A stretch of DNA of 64,000 nt from SZUA-252 sp035716005 (GCA_035716005.1 DASTKG010000052.1:27628-91627), one strand, 5' to 3'. Shown: positions 36,981 through 45,413, counted from the first letter of the stretch. A program made the numbers and translations. Notes: generated by a model from the sequence alone, not told the origin.

Positions 36981-39260
36981 ATGATCCGGAACATCCTGAA
37001 GCTGGTCCCAGTCCTGCTCTTCGCGGCCGTCGCGGCTCTCTTCGCGGGTTGCTCGAAGGACAATACCGCGGGCCCGACTCCGGTGAAGCAGAACCCGGAG
37101 ACCGAGCTGACGTACGCGCCGCTGCAGGGAGACACCGCGGGGTATCGCGTCCGCCTCTATTGGAACGGCTACGATCGCGACGGAGAGGTGGTTCGGTTCC
37201 GCTACGCGATCGACTCCGACACGCTGGAGCCCGATCCCACGAAGTGGAAATCGACCACCGCCAAGGACACGACGCTGCTCCTTCTCGTCGACCCGGTGAA
37301 GGAGATCCGTGGGCACGTCTTCTGGGTCTCCGCGGAGGACAACGAGGGCCGGATCGATCCGACGCCCGCGAAGCGGTTCTTCTCCACGAAGACGATTCCG
37401 CCGACCTCGGAGATCCTCCGGGGACCGTCGGCGTTCAACGCGATCATCGGCCCGAACTTCACGTATGAATGGGAGGGGATCGATCCCGACGGCGGCGAGA
37501 CGGGCGGCCGCGCTCCCTGCGATTCGTTCGAATACCTGTTGCTTCTGATCGGGGCCGTGAACGATCCGAACACGCCGCCGACGCATCCGCCTCTCCCCCA
37601 GTTCAATCAGACGTTCTACGTCAATCTGATCAACGCGAGCGTGAACGACACGCTCGTGGCGCCTCACGGAGACTGGCGCTGGACCGGAATCCGGGGAACC
37701 CGCCTGCGGGTCCGGAACGCGAGCCCCGGCGAGTACGTCTTCGCCCTGCGCGCGGTCGACCTGGCCGGCGCGCGTGAGAAGAACATCGCCTTCGTGCGGA
37801 ACATCCGGCACTTCACGGTCACGAACCGGAACCCCGGGCCGACGCTGACCATCGAGGCAAGCGTGCTGACGACGCCTCTGCCGACGGCGACGGGACCGGA
37901 GGATTTCCCGCGGCGCGAGATCCAGATCTTCGAAGGCGAGATCATCTCCTTCTCCTGGTCGGCGTCGGCCGACGCCTATGGCGGCAGCATCGTCGGGTTC
38001 ACGTACGCTCTCGACGACACGGCGTCGTTCCCCGGCCTCGACGTCAGGAATATCGGCGTGACCTACCGGCCCCAGGATCTGGGCGTGGGCCTCCACTACC
38101 TTTTCGTGCGGGTCTTCGACGACGGCGGTCTGAGAACGAACGCCATCATCCCGTTCCGGATCGTTCATCCCACGTTCAAGGACCCGCCGGGTCCGTTGAA
38201 CCCGCCGTCGTACCTCTACGTGGATGACGCCCTTTCTCCGGGCGTGAACAACAGGAATCGCTTCTTCAACTACCCGTCCGACGCCGAAGAGGACGAGTGG
38301 ATGCGGATCAACGTCCTGACACCCATTTCTCTGGCCACCGGCGTCGGCAAGTCCGACTGGGACACGTTCGGCAAAGGCGACGAGGGCGGGGGAGGATCCC
38401 GAATTCAGCCCCTCCCGGCCGATCTGGCGCCCTACCGCGTCGTGATCTGGAGCGTCGACCACAACAACCAGGTCGGGAATCCGACGGCGCTCTGGCTGAC
38501 CCTGGTCGGCGGGGCCTACAGCGATCTGGGCGGATACCTGCGCGCGGGCGGAACCCTGGTTCTCTACGGCTTCTCGGTCGCCAGCAGCATCGTACAGCCG
38601 ACCACGGCTCTGACGGCGAACTTCTCACGAGGAATCTGCTTCGCGTTCCCGGCGAACACCCTCGGCTACAACCAGACGTTCTTCCCCCGGTCGATGATGG
38701 GGATCGACGGCGCCAGAGCCGCCGACGAAGGGTTGCGGAGGCAGGGCGCGAAGGACTTCCTGGAGGCGCGGGTGACCCCGCAGGGCGCCGCCCTCGGATA
38801 TCAGACGGCGGTCGTCGACACGGGCGCGGGCAACAAGTGGGACGGCAAGCTCGTGGCCGGAGATCCCGAGTCGTCCTGGGCTCCGGGCCTCCCGCGTATC
38901 GAAGGCTGGAAGATGGCCTCGCTCTTCAACTGCGAGCCGAGCCAAGGGCTCCTTCGCAAGGAGGACGCGAGCAGGCCGATCTCGACGCCTCTCTACACGT
39001 ACCACGGGGCCCCGATCGGGATCTACATGACGGGGGCTCAGTCGCCGCGCGAGAACCTGATCGTCGGCGTCCAGGTGCAGGCGCACGACGTCGGCGGCTT
39101 CGGTGGCGGGACGGTCACACAGGGTTCCCTGGGCGTCATCGGACGCGTCGTGGTGCTCGGGTTCCCGATGTACTTCCTGAAGGATGCCCAGGCGACGTCG
39201 ATCATGCTGACCGCCTTCAACTACGTGAACGGGTCGCCGACGCTGCCCCTGATGCCATAG
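36981..39260 (+). CDS. Secreted lipoprotein with Ig-like repeats, paralog B, plus C-terminal domain
   Basis: 759 residues, lipobox LFAGC with C24; AGAGGAG about 11 bases upstream. The N-terminal half parallels the preceding gene: YRVRLYWNGYDRDGEVVRF matches its first module, and YEWEGIDPDGG and FSWSASADAYGGSIVGF are later copies. From about residue 415 a different domain begins (YLYVDDALSPG, then VVIWSVDHN and GGYLRAGGTLVLYGF). That reads like the glutamine-amidotransferase-like fold seen in other FCB secreted proteins, but I cannot confirm this. Ends just before a strong terminator. Confidence 0.85.
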   Translation: MIRNILKLVPVLLFAAVAALFAGCSKDNTAGPTPVKQNPETELTYAPLQGDTAGYRVRLYWNGYDRDGEVVRFRYAIDSDTLEPDPTKWKSTTAKDTTLLLLVDPVKEIRGHVFWVSAEDNEGRIDPTPAKRFFSTKTIPPTSEILRGPSAFNAIIGPNFTYEWEGIDPDGGETGGRAPCDSFEYLLLLIGAVNDPNTPPTHPPLPQFNQTFYVNLINASVNDTLVAPHGDWRWTGIRGTRLRVRNASPGEYVFALRAVDLAGAREKNIAFVRNIRHFTVTNRNPGPTLTIEASVLTTPLPTATGPEDFPRREIQIFEGEIISFSWSASADAYGGSIVGFTYALDDTASFPGLDVRNIGVTYRPQDLGVGLHYLFVRVFDDGGLRTNAIIPFRIVHPTFKDPPGPLNPPSYLYVDDALSPGVNNRNRFFNYPSDAEEDEWMRINVLTPISLATGVGKSDWDTFGKGDEGGGGSRIQPLPADLAPYRVVIWSVDHNNQVGNPTALWLTLVGGAYSDLGGYLRAGGTLVLYGFSVASSIVQPTTALTANFSRGICFAFPANTLGYNQTFFPRSMMGIDGARAADEGLRRQGAKDFLEARVTPQGAALGYQTAVVDTGAGNKWDGKLVAGDPESSWAPGLPRIEGWKMASLFNCEPSQGLLRKEDASRPISTPLYTYHGAPIGIYMTGAQSPRENLIVGVQVQAHDVGGFGGGTVTQGSLGVIGRVVVLGFPMYFLKDAQATSIMLTAFNYVNGSPTLPLMP

Positions 39261-39293
39261 GCCGCTCGGCCGCCTTCCCGCGGCACGCGACGG

Positions 39294-39334
39294 GGCCGCG
39301 TTCACCTCACCGGTGGACGCGGCCTCTCGCTTTT
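39294..39334 (+). terminator. Terminator after the lipoprotein pair
   Basis: Thirteen-pair stem (39294-39306 with 39312-39324, one G-U pair), 5-base loop, then TCTCGCTTTT. Confidence 0.85.
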
Positions 39335-39471
39335 CGGACACGACGGCTCGGACTCGGGCGATCGACGGCAACTCCTGTTCCCGAGGCGCGACGAGCATCT
39401 CTCCCGTCGGTTGAATTTCAGTTCGCGGTTTCTCCGCCCGTCCTTGATTCTTCCGGCCAGTCGCTCTTCGG

Positions 39472-39847
39472 ATGCACGTCTGGGCGACGGACTCTCAGGA
39501 CGCGAAGCGGACGCACGAGGGCGTGGTCCGGGCGTTCGAGCACTTCGGCGGCGTGGTGCGCGAAGTGCCGGTGGACAACCAGAAGTGCGCGCCGCTCGAT
39601 GATCGTCCCGGGAACGGCCGCGGTTCAACGAGCGGTTCCTCGACCTCGGCCACCACTACGCTACGTGATGCGGAACTTCTTCGTTCGCTACCGCGAGTTC
39701 GAGAGCTACGCCCACCTGAATCAGCTCCTCGAGCGGTGGTTGAGAGAGGAGGCCGATCCCCGGATCCACGGCACCGTGCGGGAAGTGGTGGCGGCGCGGT
39801 TTCTCCGGGAGGCGCCGACGCTCACGCCGCCCCCTGGAGACCTATGA
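39472..39847 (+). pseudogene. istA: IstA transposase fragment, frameshifted
   Basis: Frame one gives VRAFEHFGGVVREVPVDNQK, the DDE-core region with its second acidic residue. Within about 30 codons the match moves to another frame (RFNERFLDLGHHY, then a stop). It resumes in yet another as RNFFVRYREFESYAHLNQLL to the end at 39847 (tail GTVREVVAARFLREAP). All pieces are IstA-like and colinear, but at least two frameshifts and loss of the N-terminal half make it non-functional. Confidence 0.8.
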
Positions 39848-39859
39848 GGAGGTGGCGAC

Positions 39860-40364
39860 GTGGAATTGACCACCTTCCTCGAACGGATGAAGCGGGAGCA
39901 TCCGGCCGCGCGGATCGACAGCGTCTGCGAGCAGGCCGCGGGACAGGACCTCGACTACAAGAGGTTCCTCGCCCAGGCCCTGGTGACGGAATGCCAGGGC
40001 CGATTCCGTCGGGGGATCGAGGCCCGCGGGAAGCTGGCGCGGTTCCCCTGGATCAAGGCCCCTCGACCAGTTCGACTTCGACTTCCAGCCGAGCCTCGAT
40101 CGGAAGATCGTGCGCGAGCTCGCCTGGCTCTCCGTCGTCGAGCGGGCGCACAACGTGGTGCTCCTCGGCCCGCCGGGCGTCGGCAAGACGGACCTGGCCA
40201 TCTCGCTGGGGATGAACGCGGTCGAGGCAGGCTACTCTGTCCTGTTCCTCACCCTGGAGCAATTGATGACCCGGCTCACGCGGGCTCGGCAGGAGAACCG
40301 GCTCGAGCGCGCGCTTCAGCAGCATGTGTATCCCAGAGTGCCGATCCTCGACGAGCTCGGCTAG
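39860..40364 (+). pseudogene. istB: IstB ATPase fragment, frameshifted and truncated
   Basis: Starts with GTG after GAGGTGGCGAC (MELTTFLERMKREHPAA) and runs as an IstB N-terminus until about 40055. There the match shifts frame to LDQFDFDFQPSLDRKIVREL and the P-loop GPPGVGKT (near 40170). It ends with stop codons immediately after ILDELG, where the Walker B and the rest of the AAA+ domain should continue. Inactive remnant. Confidence 0.85.
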
Positions 40365-40522
40365 GGCTAGAGCTGCCGGCTGAAGGAGAAACGCCGGGCC
40401 GGCCTTCTCGGCCAAATCCCCCAGCGCCAGCCCGAGGAGGTTGCCACGGCGGGACGATCGCATCGGCGATCAGGGGACAAAATCGTCGGCGATCGGGGGT
40501 GTGACGCGGTGGCCGACAAGGA

Positions 40523-40554
40523 AACGGCCGCGGAGCCGAGGCCCCGCGGCCGTT
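40523..40554 (-). terminator. Terminator of the minus-strand propeller gene
   Basis: Eleven-bp perfect stem AACGGCCGCGG (40523-40533) with 40544-40554, 10-base loop. On the minus strand it lies 28 bases after the stop and is followed by TTCCTTG, a weak T-run. Confidence 0.7.
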
Positions 40555-40581
40555 CGTGCTTCTGTTACGAGTGGCTCTGGC

Positions 40582-42438
40582 TTACTTCGCCATCACCATC
40601 TTGACGACGTCGGACGTGATCTCGCTGCCCTTGCCGTCGCCGACCGAAGCCTTCGCGAAGTAGATACCCGAAGCAGCCTTCGCGCCGGTGCTGGTCGAAC
40701 CATCCCACGCAGCCTCGTGCGAACCGGTCCCGTAGTTGCCGCTGGCGACGGTCTTCACGAGCTCGCCGCGCACGTTGTAGACGCGGACGTTCACGAAGCC
40801 GGGCTTGGCGACCGAGAAGCGGATCTTGGTCACGGGGTTGAAGGGATTCGGCGAGTTCTGCTCGAGACGAACCACCTGGCCGGCCGCGTTGTTGGACGAG
40901 AGCTTGAGGTAGCCGTAGCCCTGGAACTGGCGGCCGCGGGTGCTCGAGTAAGCGGTAACCGGGCAGATGACGGTCTGATTGACGAGACCGAGAGCGACAA
41001 GGCGAGCCTCGACCGTCTTACGGTTGAGCTGCATGATCGTCTCGTATTCCCCGCCGTTGACCTGGTTCGTCATCGCGGCGAACGGCGCACCGTTCACGGC
41101 CGAGGTCGGTCCAGGCTGGCCGAGGAAGGTCGGGCTGATGATGATCGAGTTGCGGTTCTTGATGCCCTCGTGTCCGGCCGGAATGCCGATGAAGCCCTTG
41201 TCGTCGACGTCGGCGACGGCCACGAATCCGGCGGCCTGCGTCTCGGCGGGCATGCTGATCGTCACGTTGAGATTCCCGCCATTGCTGCCCAAGTTGAGGG
41301 TCGTCGGGCTGATCGCGACGCCGAGCGGGAGAGCCGGGAAGCAGTTGTTCGCGCTGGCACGCCAGATGCCGAGACCGAAGTTGGCGCCCTGGCTGGAGCA
41401 GAGGAACAGGTTGTACGGGTTGCCGTCGAGGTTGAAGTTCGTCAGGGACGAGACATCCGGATCGGCGTCGCCGCGATTGTCGAAGAAGATGTCGCACTTC
41501 GACTGCGTCGCGAGGTCGAGCTTGAAGATGTCGGTGTTGTTGTTGATGTCCTCGCCCTGCGGAGCGTCATAGAAGATCGACGCGCCGTCGGACGACCACG
41601 ACGGGTTGTTGTGCGAAATCGAGGCGAAATTCGTCTCGGCGAGGTAGAACGTGCCCGGAGCGTTGAGGTCGGCGATCTCGATCACGTTGCGGCCGAACTT
41701 GTTGGTCGCGTACGCGATCAGATTGTTGGGACCCCACGTCGGGTTGATTTCCGACCGGGCGTCGTTCGTGGTGGCGCGCGCCGGGACGCCGACCGTGGCG
41801 GTCGGAACGTCGACCGAGACGTACCAGATGTCGGTCGAAGGACCCGCCGCGTTCGACGCGTAGCAGAGCGCCGTGCCGTCCGGCTTCCAATCGGGGGTGC
41901 GATTGATGACGCCGGGGGCGGCCGGGACGACGAGCAGGGGCGAACCGACCGGGGTCGTCGCGGCGAGCGTGGTCGTTCCGGTCATGTACTCCTGGACGTA
42001 GATCGCCGACTGCGTGATCTGGCCGTCCGTCTGCACGTACGCGAGGTACTTGCCGTTCGGGCTCCACGCCGGATCCGTGTAGGAGACCATGGCGGCGGGA
42101 TCAAGGAGCATCGGACGACGAGCGTCCATAATGTCGGCCACCGAGAAGCCGATCTGAGCGGCATTCTGGCCGAGCCAGATCGAACGAACGGTTTCGCTGC
42201 CGACCACGGTGCTGCGGGTGGAGAACGAGTACCAGCGCTCGGTCTGCGCATGGCCGCCGTTCGCCCGGATATTGGCGTTGCGGAGCGACGGCTGCTCGCA
42301 GCCGTTCGCGAGGCCTGTGTTGAACGGTGCACCATTCGTGAGGGGATCCCAGACCCCACGAAGGGCCGCACTCGCATGTACCGGCACGAGCGCGAAGAAG
42401 AGCGCCAGCAGCACGGTCACACCTAGCAGTTTCTTCAT
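40582..42438 (-). CDS. Secreted TolB-like propeller protein with FlgD/type IX-like tail
   Basis: 618 residues. Signal peptide about 1-24 (FALVPVHASA). PD40 propeller blades from about 105: YTDPAWSPNGKYLAYVQ, NRTPDWKPDGTALCYAS, INPTWGPNNLIAY and NNPSWSSDGASIFYD. A beta domain follows, then the C-terminal 90 residues: QNSPNPFNPVTKIRF, VYNVRGELVKTV, AAWDGSTSTG and GIYFAKA, ending in MVMAK. GAGGAG lies eight bases before the ATG. Strong promoter with 165-base leader. Partner unknown; propellers of this type often mediate protein binding. Confidence 0.92.
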   Translation of the reverse strand: MKKLLGVTVLLALFFALVPVHASAALRGVWDPLTNGAPFNTGLANGCEQPSLRNANIRANGGHAQTERWYSFSTRSTVVGSETVRSIWLGQNAAQIGFSVADIMDARRPMLLDPAAMVSYTDPAWSPNGKYLAYVQTDGQITQSAIYVQEYMTGTTTLAATTPVGSPLLVVPAAPGVINRTPDWKPDGTALCYASNAAGPSTDIWYVSVDVPTATVGVPARATTNDARSEINPTWGPNNLIAYATNKFGRNVIEIADLNAPGTFYLAETNFASISHNNPSWSSDGASIFYDAPQGEDINNNTDIFKLDLATQSKCDIFFDNRGDADPDVSSLTNFNLDGNPYNLFLCSSQGANFGLGIWRASANNCFPALPLGVAISPTTLNLGSNGGNLNVTISMPAETQAAGFVAVADVDDKGFIGIPAGHEGIKNRNSIIISPTFLGQPGPTSAVNGAPFAAMTNQVNGGEYETIMQLNRKTVEARLVALGLVNQTVICPVTAYSSTRGRQFQGYGYLKLSSNNAAGQVVRLEQNSPNPFNPVTKIRFSVAKPGFVNVRVYNVRGELVKTVASGNYGTGSHEAAWDGSTSTGAKAASGIYFAKASVGDGKGSEITSDVVKMVMAK

Positions 42439-42603
42439 TCCTTCATCTCCTCTCTAACGCGGGTAAAATCGAGAAGACACCTCAAGAGGATAAGGTAGAC
42501 GACAGTCTGAGCCCGATCACCTCCTTATTAACTCAGCTTTCAGAGTGACTCTAAAGTGATGTAATTACAAGCAATCGGGAACACGTGTTCCCGCTTTCAC
42601 ACT
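42439..42603 (-). other. Structured 5' leader of the propeller gene
   Basis: About 165 bases from the predicted start to the ATG. Contains an 18-bp perfect palindrome CGGGAACACGTGTTCCCG (42576-42593) beginning about ten bases into the transcript. It also has AGAGTGACTCT (42542-42552) and, on the minus strand, AAGGAGGTGATC (42515-42526), a 12-base perfect complement of the 16S rRNA 3' end with no start codon placed to use it. The working Shine-Dalgarno is at 42447-42452. Confidence 0.6.
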
Positions 42604-42609
42604 CCAAGT

Positions 42610-42639
42610 AGTATACGCGTCCGATCGATGAAGTGTCAA
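42610..42639 (-). promoter_or_regulatory. Promoter of the minus-strand propeller gene
   Basis: Minus strand: TTGACA (42634-42639), 18-base spacer, TATACT (42610-42615). CCAAAAAC (complement of 42643-42650) lies three bases before the -35. Confidence 0.8.
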
Positions 42640-42642
42640 GCA

Positions 42643-42680
42643 GTTTTTGGAAATCGTGACCGCCCCTCCCACCCAAAAAC
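42643..42680. repeat. Inverted repeat shared by two divergent promoters
   Basis: GTTTTTGG (42643-42650) and CCAAAAAC (42673-42680), perfect 8-bp arms, each ending exactly three bases from the -35 box of its own divergent promoter. Looks like a shared activator site or paired UP elements. Confidence 0.6.
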
Positions 42681-42683
42681 GTC

Positions 42684-42712
42684 TTGACACTCCACCACTT
42701 GGAGCCTAGTCT
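42684..42712 (+). promoter_or_regulatory. Promoter of the 314-residue tailed protein
   Basis: TTGACA (42684-42689), 17-base spacer, TAGTCT (42707-42712); expected start near 42719. Confidence 0.7.
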
Positions 42713-42740
42713 GCGGCCAGGGTCAGGCTCCGGTCCGCGT

Positions 42741-42769
42741 GGCCGGAGGCCCGTCCGGCCGGGCTTTTT
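42741..42769 (+). terminator. Attenuator-like hairpin pair in the leader
   Basis: Hairpin B: GCCCG (42749-42753), 6-base loop, CGGGC (42760-42764), then TTTTT (42765-42769), an intrinsic terminator about 45 bases after the predicted start. Hairpin A: GGCCGGA (42741-42747) with TCCGGCC (42754-42760) would exclude it. The gene start is 93 bases further on. Confidence 0.6.
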
Positions 42770-42861
42770 CGCCTTCTTGGCCCAGGACCCCCCCCACATG
42801 GAGACGAGACTCGTTCCGATGCGGCGCGATGCCGGGGCCGCTCGGGCATAAGGGGAAGTTA

Positions 42862-43806
42862 ATGTCCTTTGTATCAAAGACTTACGCTGCGTTTGCCGCC
42901 CTCGCCATGCTCTCTCTCCTTGGGACGACCCCAGCATCCGCCCAATCACCGGGCCTGAAGTCTCCGAAGGACGTACGAGGATTCTACTCCTCCCTGTATG
43001 GGAATCCACTCGGGAACGGAACAGGGAACTTCAGCTTCATCGTTTGGAAGGGGGACAGCTCCGAGGTCGACTCGTCGTGGGGTGGCTATCGAGTCCGGCG
43101 CACCATCTCCGGAGTCAGCAGCCGGCCCTTCGAACAGATCGGTCAATGGAAGGCCCGCTCCACCCAGCCGCCCATCTGCTGGCAGGCGGTCTCTCCCTGT
43201 CCCGGCACCTTCTTCCAGTTCACGGGGACCGGCCTCTTCTTCCGCGGCTTCCAACAGAACATGAAGGTCGTCGGCACGGACACCACCTACGTCATCGACT
43301 ATCCGCCCGGCGCTCCGCAGGACACCTGCAGCAACTGCTGGGTCTTCGCCGACGGCGCGAGTCTCGCTGGATTCAGGCACGAATACGCGGTGACGGCGAT
43401 CGACACGACGACGCTCGTCAACTCCGACTTCTACGAGACTCCGATCGACTCGAGCCAGATCGTCTACCTGCTGCCCGGCTCGCCTCCGCGAAACGACCTC
43501 GAGGAGGTTGCCGTCGTCCCGAATCCCTTCCGCGTCCGCGCCGAGTGGGATCCGTCGGCCGGGTCGCATCAGATCAAGTTCATCCGGGTTCCGGACCGCG
43601 CCACCGTCCGCATCTTCACCTCCGCGGGCGAGCTGCTCCGCAGCCTCCAGGCGAATCAGTACCAGAGCCCGGGGGGCCTGACGGGGGACGTGACGTGGGA
43701 CCTCAAGAACGACAACGGCAGCAATGTCGTCTCCGGCATCTACCTCTATCAGGTCGAAACCACCGACGGACGCACCATCAAGGGAAAGTTCGTCATCATC
43801 AAGTAG
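42862..43806 (+). CDS. Secreted protein with FlgD/type IX-like tail
   Basis: 314 residues from ATG 42862, with AGGGGAAG six bases upstream; the frame is open to 42739, but the signal peptide (AFAALAMLSLLGTTPASAQ) fits only this start. The mature N-terminal part (FYSSLYGNPLGNGTGNF and similar) is a beta-rich domain with paired Cys; I do not recognise it. The last 85 residues are the tail: VVPNPFRVRAEW, IFTSAGELLRSL, VTWDLKNDNG and GIYLYQV, ending FVIIK. Followed by a strong terminator. Confidence 0.88.
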   Translation: MSFVSKTYAAFAALAMLSLLGTTPASAQSPGLKSPKDVRGFYSSLYGNPLGNGTGNFSFIVWKGDSSEVDSSWGGYRVRRTISGVSSRPFEQIGQWKARSTQPPICWQAVSPCPGTFFQFTGTGLFFRGFQQNMKVVGTDTTYVIDYPPGAPQDTCSNCWVFADGASLAGFRHEYAVTAIDTTTLVNSDFYETPIDSSQIVYLLPGSPPRNDLEEVAVVPNPFRVRAEWDPSAGSHQIKFIRVPDRATVRIFTSAGELLRSLQANQYQSPGGLTGDVTWDLKNDNGSNVVSGIYLYQVETTDGRTIKGKFVIIK

Positions 43807-43807
43807 T

Positions 43808-43833
43808 CCGCCGGGCCTCTCGCCCGGCGGTTT
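43808..43833 (+). terminator. Terminator after the tailed protein gene
   Basis: CCGCCGGGC (43808-43816), 5-base loop, perfect complement 43822-43830, then TTT. It lies just before the GGAGG of the next gene. Confidence 0.8.
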
Positions 43834-43843
43834 GGAGGACATC

Positions 43844-45400
43844 ATGAATCCGGAAGCGCTCGCTTCGGCCGCCGAGTCCTCGAAGCCCGGCGCCACCGCC
43901 GGAGCCTCCGACCCGACCGGCCGCACGTATCTGAATCGGATCGGCGGATCGTGGATCCCCGCCCGCTCGGGAAAGACCTTCGAGAACCGAAATCCCGCCC
44001 GCCCCTCGGACCTGATCGGCATCTTCCCCGCCTCATCGGCCCAGGACGTCGAAGACGCCGTCGCGGCCGCCTCCAAGGCGTTCGCGACGTGGCGGCTCGT
44101 TCCGGCGCCCCGGCGCGCCGAGATCGTCCTTCGCGCCGCCGAGCTGCTCCGCGAGCGCAAGGAGATCCTGGCCCGCGCCATGACGCGCGAGATGGGGAAG
44201 GTCCTGGCGGAGACCCGCGGCGACGTGCAGGAGGCCATCGACATGGCCTACTACATCGGGGCCGAGGGACGCCGCCTCTTCGGCGTCACGGTGCCCTCGG
44301 AACTGCCCAACAAGTTCGCCATGTCGATCCGCCAGCCGCTCGGCGTCTGCGGGCTCATCACGCCCTGGAACTTCCCCATGGCCATCCCGTCGTGGAAGAT
44401 CTTCCCGGCGCTCGTGGCGGGGAACACGGTCGTCATCAAGCCCGCGACCGACACGCCGGCCTCCGCGCATCATCTCGTCGAAACGCTCGTGGACGCCGGG
44501 CTTCCCGAGGGTGTCGTGAACATCGTCCACGGCGGCGGCAGCGCCGTGGGCGTTCCGCTCGTCCAGCACCCCGACGTGAAGATGATCAGCTTCACCGGCT
44601 CCTCCGAGGTGGGGAAGGACATCGCCGCCCGCTGCGCGCCGACTCTGAAACGGCTCTCGCTCGAGCTGGGCGGAAAGAACGCGCAGATCGTGATGGACGA
44701 CGCCGACCTCGATCTCGCGATCGAAGGCGTCCTCTGGGGCGCGTTCGGCACGACCGGGCAGCGCTGCACGGCCACGAGCCGCCTCATCGTCACGAAGGGC
44801 GTCCGCGACGCGCTCGTCCCGCGCCTGGTCGACAAGGCGATGAAGCTTCGCCTGGGCGATGGGCTCGAGCCGGGCTCCGAGGTCGGTCCCGTCGTGAACA
44901 CGAAGGCGCGAGAGGGAATCCACGGCTACGTCGAGATCGGAAAGAAGGAGGGGGCGAAGCTCCTCTGCGGCGGCTCCTTCGCCGAGGAAGGGACGCTCCG
45001 GGACGGATCGTACTACCAGCCGACCATCTTCGATCAGGTGACGCCGGCCATGCGGATCGCGCGGGAGGAGATCTTCGGGCCCGTTCTCTCGGTGCTGACG
45101 GTTTCCTCCTTCGAGGAGGCGATCCGGGTCCTGAACGACACGCCCTACGGCCTCTCGTCCTCCATCTACACGCGGGACGTGAACCAGGCGATGCGCGCGG
45201 TGCGCGACATCGAGGCCGGAATCACGTACGTGAACGGACCGACCATCGGCGCCGAGGTGCAGCTTCCCTTCGGCGGCGTGAAGGAAACGGGCAACGGACA
45301 CCGCGAGGGAGGACCCACGGTGATCGACGCGTTCACGGAATGGAAGTCGGTCTACATCGACTACTCGGGCAAGCTGCAAAAGGCCCAGATCGACCGGTAG
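43844..45400 (+). CDS. NAD(P)-dependent aldehyde dehydrogenase
   Basis: Oxidises an aldehyde to the acid. 518 residues from ATG 43844 with GGAGG five bases upstream. Catalytic Cys in GQRCTA near residue 308, catalytic Glu in LELGGKN near 275, cofactor motif TPWNFPMAI near 175 and FTGSSEVGK near 252. An extra 30-residue Ala/Ser/Gly-rich N-terminus precedes the fold. The substrate is not readable from sequence; the closest feel is the semialdehyde (dioxovalerate/aminoadipate) group. Thirteen bases separate it from the asparaginase gene. Confidence 0.92.
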   Translation: MNPEALASAAESSKPGATAGASDPTGRTYLNRIGGSWIPARSGKTFENRNPARPSDLIGIFPASSAQDVEDAVAAASKAFATWRLVPAPRRAEIVLRAAELLRERKEILARAMTREMGKVLAETRGDVQEAIDMAYYIGAEGRRLFGVTVPSELPNKFAMSIRQPLGVCGLITPWNFPMAIPSWKIFPALVAGNTVVIKPATDTPASAHHLVETLVDAGLPEGVVNIVHGGGSAVGVPLVQHPDVKMISFTGSSEVGKDIAARCAPTLKRLSLELGGKNAQIVMDDADLDLAIEGVLWGAFGTTGQRCTATSRLIVTKGVRDALVPRLVDKAMKLRLGDGLEPGSEVGPVVNTKAREGIHGYVEIGKKEGAKLLCGGSFAEEGTLRDGSYYQPTIFDQVTPAMRIAREEIFGPVLSVLTVSSFEEAIRVLNDTPYGLSSSIYTRDVNQAMRAVRDIEAGITYVNGPTIGAEVQLPFGGVKETGNGHREGGPTVIDAFTEWKSVYIDYSGKLQKAQIDR

Positions 45401-45413
45401 GCAAACGGCGGCC

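Larger units (their letters stand above)
39335..40500 (+). mobile_element. Decayed IS21-family insertion sequence
   Basis: Contains the C-terminal part of an IstA-like transposase and most of an IstB-like helper, both broken by frameshifts and stops. A right-end-like region carries the repeated TCGGCGATCAGGGG (40463-40476) and TCGGCGATCGGGGG (40486-40499), with GGGGACAAAATCG between, as in IS21 ends. The left end and the IstA N-terminus are missing. Exact outer borders are not visible; bases 39335-39471 show nothing else. Confidence 0.75.

Noticed and set aside
35040..38462. Minus-strand frame of 1140 codons across the lipoprotein genes
   Set aside because: Spans two unrelated plus-strand genes and a terminator; composition is that of a shadow frame.
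40441..42426. Plus-strand frame of 661 codons opposite the propeller gene
   Set aside because: The minus-strand product has signal peptide, PD40 blades and a FlgD tail, and a promoter; the plus frame has none of these.
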